From positions 1,922,001 to 1,986,000 of the forward strand of contig JAOVFP010000013.1 of NCBI GenBank assembly GCA_025738555.1: a DNA stretch of 64,000 nt, in the 5' to 3' direction. Origin of the DNA: Cyathus striatus (Eukaryota; Basidiomycota; Agaricomycetes; Agaricales; Nidulariaceae). The translations under genes were made by a program, and so were the position numbers. The notes below the pieces were generated by a model. That model did not search any database. It was not told the DNA's origin and saw nothing but the letters and a program-made list of their open reading frames with translations. Shown piece after piece: positions 31,965 through 44,391 of this stretch; the stretch's first letter is position 1, and every line of letters starts with the position of its first letter.

Positions 31965-34902
31965 GGCTGATTGGGGATGTAGAAGAATTGAAGAACTGAA
32001 GAAGTACTGACTGACTATTAACTGCATTCAAGAATCTGCATTGGCATATATTAGCATCTCTCTTTTTTTTCTTTTATGTTTTTTTTTTCATATCTCGACG
32101 TTCCTTGATCTGTTTTTTTTTTCTTTCGAAATTCAGTACTTAACTATCGTCTGAAGATAATACCTGCCGCCATCGTAGCCGCCGAATACTACCACCCCGC
32201 TCCGTCCTCCGAAGAATACGTACCCACTGCTTTCATTCCCATCTATCCTATCCTCGAATACTTGCTCCCATATGGACCCCCTCGTCTACTAGCCTCTATC
32301 CTTACCTGCCTCAAATACTACTCGTTTCGAGTAATACGTACCTTTCTACTTACAATACGTACTTCAATCTTTTGCTTTCTGTTCCCCTGTGTCTGTTGTA
32401 CATATATATGTGAATTGTCGCTTTTTAGTCAATGCAAGTAGATTGTTTGTTGCGTTTGTTTGATCTACGAGGATGACGGGGGCGAAGATGATAATAGTGA
32501 TGGTGATGTGGGGGAGGAGGATGTCGTTTTGTACCTCGATCATGGATGACTCGGCCGATGTCTGGCCATGACGTCCAGCACATTGCACTAGGTACTTCTG
32601 CTCCTCGGCCCCGGGGCCCGCCTCAATCGCCCGTTCCATCCCGCTCTTCTACCTTTTCGGACGACGCTGTCACCTCGACTGTGCTCCACAATTACTTTAA
32701 GTGGCACATGTGACTGTTCCTTGTCTAGTTTTGTCTTCTGTTCTTTTTTTTTTTCCTTGTTTTTTTTTTGTAAAGAAGTGGTCACTGGTGACAGTTTTTG
32801 ATATCGGCCAACGGATGGGGTTCCTTATAATTTGAAAACATGTGGTCACTGGTGGTGTGTTTCCGGTGTTCCGTGTTCTGCGGCCCCCCTCTCTCGAGAC
32901 ATCACACTCCTCGAGATCATTGGGTCTTGGATCCGTTTCGTTATCGACTGTGTGTGCGTTCGAGAATGTACACTCAATGTGCACTTTAATGTATAGTATT
33001 TATTTGGACTTAGAAATGGAAATGTGAATGTGCTAGTGAGTACTGGATTTAAATATGTATTGAAATCCAACCTGAATATCGCCCACAATCGCCACTGGTT
33101 TCACTTTCAATTCGACTTTTGAAAGTGTTTCCGATTGGTTTCCAAGCACGGATTGAATTCGAATTTAATCGTATATATGTACATACTAGTGGGCTGGGCG
33201 ATCCAAGTATCCCGAAAGGGAGCCAGGAAACGGCGGCCTGTGGCAAAGGCGTTGTCTCTTGACCTTTGTCTTGACTTTTGTCAATCCCCATAGCGGAACA
33301 GAAAGCCTCCGCTTTAATCCTGAAAAGGGGGGAATGTACCAGATTAGGAATGTGGTATGACCTTGCCTGGCGAGCTTTGCATTGCATAAGATCTCTTTTT
33401 TATCCGATACAAGACTGATTGACAGCGTATCCGCATCAATGTCATCCAATTATAACTTGTTGGGCCTGGGACCTGAAATTGAGACAAGTGAGAATGGTTT
33501 TATGCTTTTCTTGAAACCCTCTCGTCTCCTTTTCTTTTGTTGTTCAAGTCGGCTCCTGGGTGTTTTACTTGCACGGCGCGATGGCATAGGATGCTTGGAT
33601 AATACGCGTTTTGACGTGAAATTTTGAAGAGTTGGGATGGGGAAGTGGCGAGTGGTTACCGCTTCCGACATGTAACTTACAGGGATGCAATTTGTCAGCT
33701 CGCATGAACAAGGCAGGGGTATGTTAGTATGTTATGTGACTACTCTCTACATGGTAATTGTTGACCAAAATGACGCTGCGCCATGCCCCATACATGCAGC
33801 TTAGCTCCCCCTCCGTTTGGCGGCAAGCTGCCCCTCTCGCGACCAATGGCCCATTTTACCCAGAATTGTCCTCCCTTCGGCCATTCCCATCTTCAGATTT
33901 ACACCCAGGTTCAGAGTTTTTTTCGCATAATTCCCTCCCTGGATCCCATGATCCTTTTGTGATTTAGGAATAGGATGTCTCCTACTGTTCTTTCCCATCC
34001 AGAATAAACTCTCGTGACAAAACGTGGTCGACGATTTTAAGGCAGGCGTGGTGGGCTGCGACTTTCCCCCTCCCCTCGTGCGTAAAAGGTGAGAAGGAAA
34101 TGGCATTCTCGGACTGAGACGGATGCTGGATATTGACTGATATATGAAATAGCCGACAGGCACGCTAACCGGGTTTACAGGACCCCCTCCCCCCTTTGGC
34201 CAGCCAGGGGATGTCTCCCATTAGGAATCATAACCATCGTTGACGTTGCCGTATCTGAACTTATTCAGATCCATTTCCGCCTTGGTAAGATTGCTATTTT
34301 ATTTATTATGCATACATGTCTTCCTTGAGAGAGTCACGTCAAGAATCAGGTCGTATCCGCTCAGCCTCAGGGTCCCTGTGCTCATTGGAATACTCTTCCT
34401 CTGTTCCTCACCGAAGGACTATCTGCCGATGAAGCGCTAGTTGCCTCCCCTTGCTCTTGCTTCTCTCTTATAATTAATACTTAGTTTCGCTTCCTTCTTT
34501 TCCTGCTTTTTCGTTCAACTTCCGCCTCGTACCACTTCCACTTCCGGCATTCGGGTTTGAGTGATTACCTTTTCCCCACTCGTCGACCATCCCAAACCCC
34601 TCACAGGTTTAACCGCTCACACTATCCACCACGGCCGAGCTGAAGGCTAGATGTCCATTCGACGATGCATCCCGACATGACCCCGAACACGCCTTGCTTG
34701 TGTTCAAAATGCCACCTCCGGGCTCGAGTATTTCCAAGACGAAGAGATGGGAGGATTGTCTTACCGCCGTTAATATCTGCTCCAACTACGCCAGGTCGTT
34801 TAACGTGGGACGTTTTTGGGTGTGAAGGAAGGGCACTAACGTTGATATGGATGTTGTTGCAGGTGCGAGCGGAAGTCGGCATAGGCAAGAGTCAGTACCG
34901 CG
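31965..34902. other. Long intergenic region
   Basis: 3' flank of the bZIP gene with T-runs (32060-32120, 32740-32770) and a repeated TGGTCACTGGTG near 32780 and 32843. Open frames on both strands (for example minus 33449-33186 and 34163-33801) show no domain or splice pattern I trust. The region just before 34903 has CT-rich tracts (34450-34520), and upstream exons of the next gene could lie at 34665-34880. Confidence 0.45.
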
Positions 34903-35764
34903 ATGGACACCAGGCAGAGGGCCTGGAGAGGCCTCAACATCGACCAGTGCGTTCTCCTCGTTCTATCTGTGGTATTTTTGCATTCAACCTCATGCTTGGG
35001 AACGATGGGGGTTTTAGGTCGAGACTCGTGGCACCAGCATCACCACCTTCATCAGCACTCCATACAACATCACCGTCACGATCCTCACCGCCATTCGCCT
35101 CCTGTGCCGAGAGAGCACCCGAGACGCTCAGGTCCGTTCCCGCCACTTTGTTGACAAATGTTCCCCTTACTGATGGTAGAATTAATTATTTCAATTTCCA
35201 GTAACTCGACCTGAACCCAGGCAAGAATTGATACCAATGGGAAATGAGCCTGGAACTTCAGGTGATTATTCTTTGGCGTTTTGATTGTCCAGCTAGGTTT
35301 AGCGCATTCATACGGTATCTCACGCTCCAGAACGACTCCGGACGTCTAATCGCGGTCAAAATCACCGCCGGATACCCACAAATCCTCCCGCGCCTCCCCT
35401 TGATACACTTCCCTCCCAAGACCAGTCTACAAGCACTATCATTACTACAGATTCTATTAATGACCAGCCGCAAGCGACAGGTGAGAGCTGTCGTAATCAC
35501 CCCCTCTTTTTATGTCGCCGCTCAAAATTCCCGCCAGATCCGCCGGAACGACCGCCAACGCCCCCGCCACTACATACTACTATTCGAACAACACCGATTA
35601 TATTCCGCGACCCCATAATAGCCTCAGGGCAGAACGATAGTCAGAGCAGCTCAGGCGCTTATCAGGTCAAGTGGGACTCAGAGAGAAAGCGCAGGCAGGG
35701 ATACTTTGCCCCAGGTTCCGAGAAGTCGCCATTTCGACATTATAATAAGGAAGACTGTCAATAG
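34903..35764 (+). CDS. Orphan four-exon gene, predicted signal-anchored His/Pro-rich protein
   Basis: Exons 34903-35131, 35202-35261, 35331-35480 and 35538-35764 join with introns of 70, 69 and 57 bases, all GT-AG, all in phase 1, giving an open frame of 221 residues that ends at TAG 35762-35764. Four consecutive exons staying open is the main evidence. The N-terminus MDTRQRAWRGLNIDQ is followed by a hydrophobic stretch CVLLVLSVVFLHSTSCLG (signal peptide or anchor). A His-rich part comes next (WHQHHHLHQHSIQHHRH), then Pro/Thr-rich low-complexity sequence, and a basic C-terminus with RKRRQGYFAPGS. I recognise no family. The 5' end is less certain: other frames are also open across 34665-35130, and a 46-base intron at 34972-35017 is conceivable. 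Confidence 0.6.
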
Positions 35765-38363
35765 TGGTCTGAGCCAGTGGATATACTTTCTTTGGGATAT
35801 TGGATGCCTTTCACGATGTTATGCTTCATATTCTGTACTTTGCTATCCTAATTATTGCACCATACCACGCACCTAGCTCCATCTCAACCTTGTCCATACC
35901 ATATCTAGCTTTTGTTACATAAATATTCTTGCTTATCACATCGACTATTGGCATGACAGCCTTTGATGCACCACCGTTCACCATGGGCTAAAGAAGTCTG
36001 TGTCCTTTTCGTGAGCCTATACCTCCTGAAGATAGGTTTACCCGACTAACTTACAGACAGGCCGCTTGCTTCCTTTAGACTCTGACTTTAACTCCCTCTT
36101 GTGAAATGTTCAAAAAGTCGCTTCAATAGCCGGGAGTTGTCGTCGAACGGCTTTGAACCCGAGCTCGAAACGTCTAGTCGTATGACTGTGAACCGCGAAA
36201 GGCGGAGAAGCTCTAGAATTTTGAATTCTGTTCCAGCGGACGTCCTAAAGATACCCTCTTCGATGTCACCAAAGTAAAGCGTTAAAGCCACCAACTTTAG
36301 CTGATCCGATGGCTGGAGTGTCTGCAAGGTCGCTGACAGCTACTTTATCTGACTGGGAGCGTCACACGTTGTAGTATATAATTGATGCCGAGCATAGGAG
36401 GGGCAGGTTCTCCAGATTCGCAACACAACTACGAGGAGGTGCGGCTATTCGCTGCTTCATTACCGTGTCCATATATTGAATGAATCTATTAAATAAGCGA
36501 TATGGTGGCAACTCCAAGTCCGTAATCCGTTTACCCTGAGCACAGAGTTACAGTGTCAAGACGCAGAGACCAAGACGTACAAGTTTTCCGATCAAGGGAG
36601 TGTAGCCACCTGGAGAGTGCGAAGCTACGAAACATCTCGAGGGAACAGCGCGGGTTGTGAAGCCATCTTACAAATTCGTTCGAACCGTGTTCAAGTATAA
36701 TGGAAAGAACTTCTAGCTGAGGACGCAGTGGTGGGTGATACCTAGCGGATCTGAATCTTTGCCGTTACGCTCGTAGAAACGTTCCACTGTTCCACACGTG
36801 AAAGTGTAAGATACTTACTACAAAGACGCAAAGACAAAGACGGACATTGGGCGAATACCGACACGGGAATCTTCATTAATCCTTCCTAATTAAGGCTGGT
36901 AAGTGACGTGCGACTTGTAGGGGCGACGATGTCGACGGCCCCAGTATTGCCGCCGAAAACCTGTGCTAGGAAGTTTGTGCCCGTCACCACAACAGATCAA
37001 GCACTGGAGACCAGCGCGTCATATGTGATCCAGACGTGTCGATAGACTGAGCTGGGCATGAGTGAAGGTTCCCATTCAGGGATGTGTACCAAAGGAAACT
37101 TTTTTGCAGGTTTCTTAAGATAAATCCTGTAGCGCGGAAAGGCAAGAGAGGTAGCTTTTAGTAACTGTCGTCCATGAATCGCGATAAATTCAAACGCATC
37201 CTTTTGAATTTCGCCGGAACACTAGATTTTATGATTTCATCCAGTTACGACAACGAAGAATTTACGGTTTATAATGCTATATTAGCGTTTTTGGCTACTT
37301 TTTGTCTCAAGCTGTACTTCACTGTTGGAGAACTTGGGAAGTTTGTACCAAAGTCGCGCCCAGAAGGTGTTATAAGTCACCTATGACTTCAAAAGTAGGA
37401 CAGACTCGAGGAACATTCGTAGGAGGACTGAGCCAGGTCTCAGGAAGGGTTGCGTGCTGTTCGAAGTCTTTATACTTCACTTCTTAGCTTGAAAGTTGAA
37501 AGTAAACAACTTTTGTGGGATACTATTTGGCATTATATGCGAAAGTTGTGTAAGGTCGCTGATTAAATTATGTAAGTATTGTAATACGGTCGCAATTGAG
37601 TACTTGGGTATATTACAATTGTAAAACTTATTGTATAAATTTTAAAACCAACATAAGTATGTATATACAAAAAACTGATAATGAGAACGAATGATTATGC
37701 ATTACTTATATACCATTTAAAAAACAAAGACCGTGATCTTCAAGTGATCTTGTCCCAATAAGGCAATAATCCTAAGAAGGAATTGTACACTCAGGCCACA
37801 GTGCTCACTGTCGTTTACTTCTCAGTTATAGCAAAGTTAAGCATAAATCCTAGTCATATTGGAATATGTCGTCCAGACCCTTGTGATAGCTTATATACTT
37901 GGAACAATGAAGCTTTGAATCCGCGTGCATACTGATCATCAGTGTGTTTGTACTTCCAACTTGGCCGTAAGCATTCAATGGTCAAGAGTCTTGAACAAGA
38001 AGCTTGAAGTTTCACCCAAATATATCTTGCAAGATCATATTATTGGTATAATAAGTTGTTGCTTTCCCATAAATACATCAGAATCAAGGGCACTATTTCA
38101 TAGAGAATGGAAGGCTGTGAGTCAGTGAGACAAATGTTGCATTTCAGGACAATAGATCCTTGGTGCTTCCATTAAATATAGGTCATTGTGGGCCAGTAGG
38201 CGGTGATAAAACTTAAGAAGTAGTTAAGTTTTGCTGTATCCTTCACATGCAGCTATGCTGAAAAAACTGGGCTGAGGGGAGTGTACCTACATCAAACCAA
38301 GTGAGAACGAACATATAAGAGTGGTTCCAGTCACTGATCTTTAACCCCCTCTAGGATCTCCAA
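35765..38363. other. Long intergenic region left of the DUF6534 pair
   Basis: Nothing strongly supported. An intron-like segment (GTGAGCC ... CTAACTTACAG, about 36011-36057) may be part of a 3' UTR of the previous gene. A + frame at 37174-37386 is open for 70 codons without a recognisable domain. The last 500 bases are promoter of the first DUF6534 gene. Confidence 0.45.
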
Positions 38364-39871
38364 ATGCCTTCGGTTCCTAACATGTCAGACCATCCAGTTC
38401 TCATGTATGTTCTTATTTTTTCACTTCAAATGTTTGCTCAGTGGAATATTCAATCCATAGCGCTGGCCCATTGGTACGAAGATTTCTTAACAAGTCGAAG
38501 AGAGCTGATTGAAATACATTTAGCTGCTTGGCTACCTTCTTAACTGGGGTCTCTACGGGGTTTTATCTGTTCAAGTTTGTAAGTATAGTATATCTTCGTT
38601 ACTTCTTTTCATCTAATCTTCCTAGATGTGTATTATTTGGCATTCCCTAATGACAGGCTCTATTCAAAAATACCTGTCTACTTTGTTTTCCTCCTCGAAA
38701 GTGTTCAGTCAATCCTAATTGCACACGACGCATTCAAAGCGTACGCTAAAGGTTTTGATAACTATGCCGCCTTAATCAACCAGTATTTCACGTGGCTCAC
38801 TATGCCTATTATCGGAGGAATTGGTGCGAAAACTTATACCTCCAGCATGAAGTATTTAATGATATTCTTCTACCTAGCCGCGTTAATCGTTCAACTATTC
38901 TATGCATATCGGATCAGCTTATTAAAGTCTAGAAAGCCTGCAATGTTGATAGTGGTGGTACGAATATGAAACTAGTTTCATGTTTCACTAATAACCATCA
39001 TGATACTATCAGTTGGCAATAATGCAATGCGCATCTGCAATAACAGCTGGAGTCTTAGCTTCTAAGGAATCAAATCTCACGAATTTGACATCTTTGCGTG
39101 TTCGCATTATACAAGGGGTAAGTAATATTCTTCGTTCTCTGTTTATGATAATAATTACACTTTATCATCTCAGATATGGGCAGGTATGAGTACTGGATGT
39201 GATGTTTTAATAGCAATATGCATGTCATATCAAGTATGTTCTCAGGCAGGCTTAGCTATAACAGTAATCCTTAAAATGGTGATTTAGCTGACCAAACGAG
39301 AGTCAATTTTCCCTTCAACACAAGCATTTGTGGCAAGGATACTTCGATTGATAATTGGCACTGGCTCACTAACAGGTATGATTTCAGACCCTTGCATTTT
39401 AAGCCACATTTTAAGCCACATTTAAATATATCAATATTCAGCTGCTGTTGCCATCTTGAACCTGGTACTGTTTAATATCAGTGGTATAGGACCTGTATTT
39501 TTAGCACCAGGGGCTCTTTTAGGAAAGCTTTACTCAAACTCTATGATGGTTATTTTGAACAGCAGAATCGACATGTCTGGTGGACGACATCGCAACCAGA
39601 CGCTCGGAATAATGGGCCGCCCAAGTGTTTTGCACGAAAGTACCTTCGTGACGCCCGGCCAAGCTTCCGATAAAGGTTTGGGCATCGAGTTGTCTGATGA
39701 TTACTTCAATCCGACTACAGATTGGAATATATCAGGAACAGAAGTGAGTTGTTCCAATGATCAACCGTTGGTTTGTCTTATAATCCTTTTCCTTAGAGCG
39801 CAGAGTTACGAAACGCGCCTAAACATATTAAAATCGGTGTAACAAGTCAGACAACTATCGTTACTTCTTAA
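38364..39871 (+). CDS. DUF6534-family multi-pass membrane protein, copy 1
   Basis: Ten exons: 38364-38404, 38461-38473, 38524-38578, 38626-38823, 38878-38957, 39013-39117, 39174-39233, 39288-39375, 39442-39743 and 39797-39871, all with GT-AG introns, giving 338 residues. Exon 2 is a 13-base microexon that encodes the AGPL part of the conserved start; the protein continues LLGYLLNWGLYGVLSVQV and YYLAFPNDRLYSK. Hydrophobic segments alternate through the protein (about seven), with the family landmarks ILRLIIGTGSLTAAVAILN and FLAPGALLGKLYSNSMM near the C-terminal end, then a Ser/Thr-rich tail ending TIVTS. The family is fungal, has unknown function, and is often tandemly duplicated in Agaricomycetes. 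Its neighbour at 40484 has the same exon plan. Assignment is by family landmarks remembered, not searched. Confidence 0.9.
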
Positions 39872-40483
39872 ATCAAATTTTGCCAAAGTCAGATCTTGGC
39901 CATAAGAGACGTTACCTGTACGCTGGTATTTCTGATGCAACGCCTAGGCAGTGCATAGATTGTGTTAATAATAATCGAAATTCCAAGGCACATTTCTTTT
40001 CCTGTCGGCCTCTGCAATATCTCCTAAATTACGAGGTTCACGTGGGGGTCTTCGTAATGTTCATGAGAAGACGTGTTTGGAAAAGCTTTAAATATAATTA
40101 GTGCTACGAGGACAAGGCCTGTTCACATGACGTAGATAGGAGACCAGCGCTTCCACTATCAATACCCTATCCGTTTAGTGATTCCTCAGCTCAGTCAGCT
40201 CGCGTGTACCACATGTGGTCTTCTATCGACCGAGGGGATGAGAATATGATTCCTTATCGTAACAGAAGTGCACACTTTTTCCCTTCGACTTTTAGGCGGT
40301 AAAATGCCGTAGTGATATTTCGTACACCGAATATGCCAACATCACTCTTCCGTCCATACTGCGGTCTTCACCCACGGTATGCCGAAATGTTGGACAGAGA
40401 GCGGTGTAATATTTTTCTGAGTTGTAGATTCCATACTTATAAGAGCCGCTACTGTAGCAGACTTTTCTTCCAGGGAATTCAAC
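39872..40483. promoter_or_regulatory. Spacer between the DUF6534 copies
   Basis: 612 bases holding the 3' end of copy 1 and the promoter of copy 2. Open frames here are short and unsupported. Confidence 0.5.
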
Positions 40484-41983
40484 ATGTCTACGGATTCCAA
40501 CATTCCAGACAACGTAGTTTTCACGTATGTTATTTGATTTATGTCTTGACTTGCCTAACCGGACATGATTTATAGTTCGGGTCCGCTGGTATGCCATCCA
40601 TCAATGATGATTGAAGAAAGCGTTTATAAGTATTCTATATCTAGCTTCTAGGGTACTTGCTTAGCTGGGGTCTCTACGGGATATTATGCGTTCAAGTTTG
40701 TAAGTGGAATTTTGCTACTCCGTCTTCTCTCTACCTAAACTTCGCAGACGTGTATTATCTGGCATTCCCTAACGACAGGCTCTACGCGAAGATCTTGGTC
40801 TACCTCATTTTTATTCTCGAGAGCGTCCAATCCATCCTAGTGGCGCATGATGCATTCGAAGCATATGCCAAAGGCTTTGGGAGCTTTGAAGCCTTGACAG
40901 ACGAGTACTTTTCGTGGCTCACTATGCCCATCATCGGAGGAGTCGGTGAGCGATAAAAAGATGATGAATTACGGAACAGTATCTAATAGATTCATCAAGC
41001 GGCTTTGTTTGTTCAGCTATTCTATGCTTACAGAATTAGTGTATTAGGGAAGTCAAAAATCCCCGCCATATTGATCGTAGTGGTATGAAAAATGAATAGT
41101 GTCATAATTTCACAGATCCACTAATTAAGGTTTTATGTACACAGATGGCAACCATTCAAGGCGGTTCTGCAATAACAGCTGGCATCTTAGCTGCTAAAGC
41201 AAAAAATCTGACCAAGCTAACTACGCTAGACGTGCGCATTGTGCAAGGGGTTTGTTGTATTTCGTCGTTTCGTTTATCATAAATGATATTTAAGTATACA
41301 CCCGCAGGTGTGGGCAGGCGTGAGTGCAGGGTGTGATGTATTCATTGCGATCTGCATGTCATATCAAGTAAGTATGTTCCCATCAATATTGACTCATTTT
41401 AAAACATATTTTCTCAGCTTTCCAAGCGTGAGGCGGTGTTTCCTTCCACGCAAGCCTTCCTAGCCAGAATACTTCGTTTAATAATCGGAACGGGCTCGCT
41501 GACAGGTGAGGTTACCGGACTTTGCTCTCAGGTTGTTTATAAATACCTATGTCAGCCGTCGTCGCCGTCTTGAACTTGACACTTTTCAACGTTTTCGAAT
41601 ATGGAACAGCATTTTTAGCACCGGGAGCCCTTTTAGGAAAACTGTACTCAAACTCCATGATGGTCATTTTAAACAGCCGTCTTGACATTGTCGGAGGAAG
41701 ACACAGCAGCCAGAGGCTCAATGAAGTCATAGTTCGTCCAGGCAGTGATCTACGAGATACCGCTTTTAATGGGTCGAGTCGACTTTCTGAGAAAGGCTTC
41801 GGCATCGAATCTCCTGTGGCATTTCTCAGAGCTGGAGGTTGGAATCGCTCAGATACAGACGTGTGTGATTTCGCTCGTTGTCTTTGGGTTTTGCATCTTA
41901 TTTCATGTCGTCAGAGCTCAGAATCACGAAATACACGTATCGAAATTGGCATAACAAAGCAGACCACTGTCATTACCTCCTGA
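40484..41983 (+). CDS. DUF6534-family multi-pass membrane protein, copy 2
   Basis: Ten exons: 40484-40524, 40576-40588, 40645-40699, 40748-40945, 41000-41082, 41145-41249, 41308-41367, 41418-41505, 41556-41860 and 41915-41983. The product is 338 residues, the same as copy 1. Eight of the ten exons are within three bases of their partners in copy 1, and the 13-base microexon is kept (it encodes SGPL). The start of exon 3 was chosen as CTTCTAGGG because only this acceptor yields LLGYLLSWGLYGILCVQV, matching copy 1. Later landmarks are YYLAFPNDRLYAK, LFVQLFYAYRIS, LRLIIGTGSLT and FLAPGALLGKLYSNSMM. The last intron (54 bases) is a multiple of three and also open, but splicing it gives a C-terminus that matches copy 1. 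Integral membrane protein of unknown role. Confidence 0.92.
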
Positions 41984-42336
41984 ATTAGCTCGTCTTCGTC
42001 TTGCTCGTCACGCGAGTTCTTGCGAGCTTGACGTTTCGGTAATTTTCCTGCATTAATATCATTAAGTATGACAATAGTAGCCTTGCGATCACGTCTATAC
42101 TATTATTAGTTAAAAGCGTATCCCATGAGACACTGACATACGTATGTTCTTTGAAATTGTTGTTAATGTTATTACTACCAAACATGAGACCAGTTGTGAG
42201 AAGTCAAGATCGTGAACATGATTGTCGATGTGATGACGTTGATGATGAATGTTTGGCATTGCAATGAACTCGTTCTTATACATGTTCGGGATTTTCCATT
42301 CCAAAGAAGTCGATACATTACACATACTTATTCACC
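41984..42336 (+). promoter_or_regulatory. Promoter region of the first TPMT-family gene
   Basis: 353 bases between the DUF6534 stop and the methyltransferase ATG. Short GATGATG/GTGATGACG direct repeats near 42215-42250. No gene. Confidence 0.45.
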
Positions 42337-43244
42337 ATGCCCGCTGCGATTGAGGAGACCAAAGGACTCAGGGATGTGATAAGGTCCGATGATCCCACGA
42401 GCTGGGACGATGCATGGTAAGACCTCACTATGTATCACCAGTACATCTTGGTACTACTAAATGCCCCATTCCCACAGGAAGGCGAAGATTACTCCCTGGG
42501 ATGCGGGTGATACACAACCTCCTTTGAAAGAAGCTATCAGCGCTCTGTCACTCCCGGATGTTGGACGTGCGCTGGTTCCGGGGTGTGGTTCTGTACGGAT
42601 CGTTAATCCACTGTACCCTATAAATATGACTGATACATCCAATTCGAATTAGGGCTATGACGTACTATACATAGCGTCCACGCTTGGATGGGAAGCCGTA
42701 GGATTCGATATCTCAGAAACAGCAATTGAGAAGGCAAAGATGTACGCTCTCCCGTTTAAAGTGCATGAAATGACATACACATTAAAACTTCCTGAAGGAA
42801 CTTGTCATCTAAATCCGATGTTCCTAACGCGGAGAAAGTCAAATTTCAGCAAGGCAATTTCTTTTCGTTGAAAGTACCAGACGACAAGAAATTTGATTTG
42901 GTCTACGACTACACGTCGGTTTTCAGCTTCTGCTTGGGTAAATGAATAATTCTTATGGAGATTTCCTTTGATGTAGATTCTTCGTTGCGATTCCACCGAA
43001 ACTCCGTCCTGACTGGGCGAAGCAGATGGCCAGCCCCATAAAGCCCGGTGGATATCTTATTACACTTGTATTTCCGATTGATCCTCCTACAGAGCTGGGA
43101 CCTCCATTTTTCGTTCGACCTGAGCACTACGTCGAGCTGTTAGGCGAGACTTTTGAGAAAGTTCTCGACAAAGATCCAGAGATATCTCTTTCACACCACG
43201 TAGGCAGAGAGCGGCTGGTTATATGGAAGAGAACCGATGCATGA
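42337..43244 (+). CDS. TPMT-family SAM-dependent methyltransferase, copy 1
   Basis: Five exons: 42337-42416, 42478-42592, 42653-42741, 42798-42914 and 42977-43244, 222 residues. Landmarks: N-terminal DDPTSWDDAW and ITPWDAGDTQPPL; SAM-binding motif I ALVPGCGSGYDVLYIAS; an acidic strand-2 end GFDIS; the motif FDLVYDYTFFVAIPP; and MASPIKPGGYLITLVFPID. This pattern belongs to the thiopurine S-methyltransferase superfamily, which includes thiol and halide methyltransferases of plants and fungi. Substrate cannot be read from sequence; thiol or halide ions are the best guesses, with the product a volatile methyl compound. No signal peptide, so probably cytosolic. The length is usual for the family. 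A near twin lies at 44392 and tRNA-Pro genes follow both. Confidence 0.9.
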
Positions 43245-43603
43245 TAATAGAACAATTTAAATATGTTCGGGAATGTTTCCAGGGGCAGTACAGACCAATC
43301 TCCATCCAATATCGAACCTAAGGTTGGTAATTGGGCTACACTGTAAGCGAATTTGAGGATTTGTTGCCCAGTAAGTCTATTTGTGCATCTCCTAAGGTTA
43401 GTATGTATAACTTCATAAAACAACATAAAACCGTGGAAACTTGAAAGTGCATTCGCCGATCAGCCCGCAGATTACGATTCGAAAATTATCTACATTAACC
43501 TAGTTTAATCAATCATGAATTCCTAAAAGTACATAGATTACTTATAAGTTATAATAGCTTCAAAGTAGGGGTCAAAGTAACACAGCTAAAATGATAAAAA
43601 TAT
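43245..43603. other. Spacer after TPMT copy 1
   Basis: 359 bases, 3' flank of the methyltransferase and downstream side of the minus-strand tRNA-Pro. No further feature. Confidence 0.5.
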
Positions 43604-43689
43604 GGGCCTAACCGGGAATTGAACCCGGGACCTCCTCCAAACGATTGCAAGCACCCTAAGAAGGAATCATACTACTAGACCATCAGGCC
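43604..43689 (-). tRNA. tRNA-Pro(AGG) with 14-base intron, copy 2
   Basis: Identical in the mature part to the gene at 11118. The intron differs by two adjacent bases (ends ATCGTT instead of ACTGTT). A T-run follows at the 3' end on the minus strand. Confidence 0.95.
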
Positions 43690-44391
43690 ACTTGTTTAGG
43701 AATAATGTTTAGACGATATCAACCGAGTACATACAGTACTGAGTCAATATTCCCACCGAGATCTTCCCTAGTCACGAATGTTTGCGGAAATGGAATTCAA
43801 TGGAATTGATATTGAGGACCAAATTTATGTGCCTATACCTCCGTAATGAGCTGGAACAAGTGCAGGACGTAGGCTTGTTAATTTAAATATTAACAGTGTC
43901 TCCCTGCCTGAAAAAGATTCGTACCCGGGGTGTTTCGGTATACTTAAGGTTTTGCATAGTCCACTGGTACTAGTAGCCTGAGATAAGGCATGTTTCCCTG
44001 TATTTCTTGTCATGCTTTAGGTTGTAAAAATACACTCAATTTCAGCTGTCGTTGGAGTCCGCGTTTAACATACTTCATTTATAACACCAGAAAATCTTTC
44101 AGGAAAATGGTACTCATCTCTATAATGTTTATTGTGAATAGGCGCCTTGATAATTCCTGTTCACATCTTCCATTTCTGTGAATTGTTTGCTAGAAGGCTC
44201 CGGTTCCGTAAACGGCACTGCGATAACAATATAATGATACCTATTAGTTCACTTTGTGTCCATATCGATATAATTCTGAATTGACTAGTGTTGCTATAAA
44301 TATCTTAGAGCATGTGGTCAAGGACACATGACGATCATATTCATATATAATCATCCTTTTAAGAGCTTGGAAGTCCAAACCGTTGCATACT
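43690..44391. other. Spacer between tRNA-Pro copy 2 and TPMT copy 2, with a DUF6534 relic
   Basis: Contains the relic at 44030-44165 and the promoter of TPMT copy 2. Otherwise no feature. Confidence 0.5.
44030..44165 (+). pseudogene. Fragment of a DUF6534 gene (exon 9 start)
   Basis: The stretch TTTCAGCTGTCGTTGGAGTC and the following ~110 bases line up with the intron end and first part of exon 9 of the two DUF6534 genes: a region like the APGALLGKLYSN block (here CACCAGAAAATCTTTCAGG), then TCTATAATGTTTATTGTGAA in place of TCTATGATGGTTATTTTGAA. Stops and indels interrupt it. No other exons of that copy are visible. Confidence 0.55.

Noticed and set aside
36088..36327. 79-codon minus-strand frame
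   Set aside because: Reasonable amino acid mix but no partner exons, no family and no promoter or splice signs.
37174..37386. 70-codon + strand frame upstream of the DUF6534 genes
   Set aside because: Checked as a possible extra DUF6534 relic; no landmark matches.
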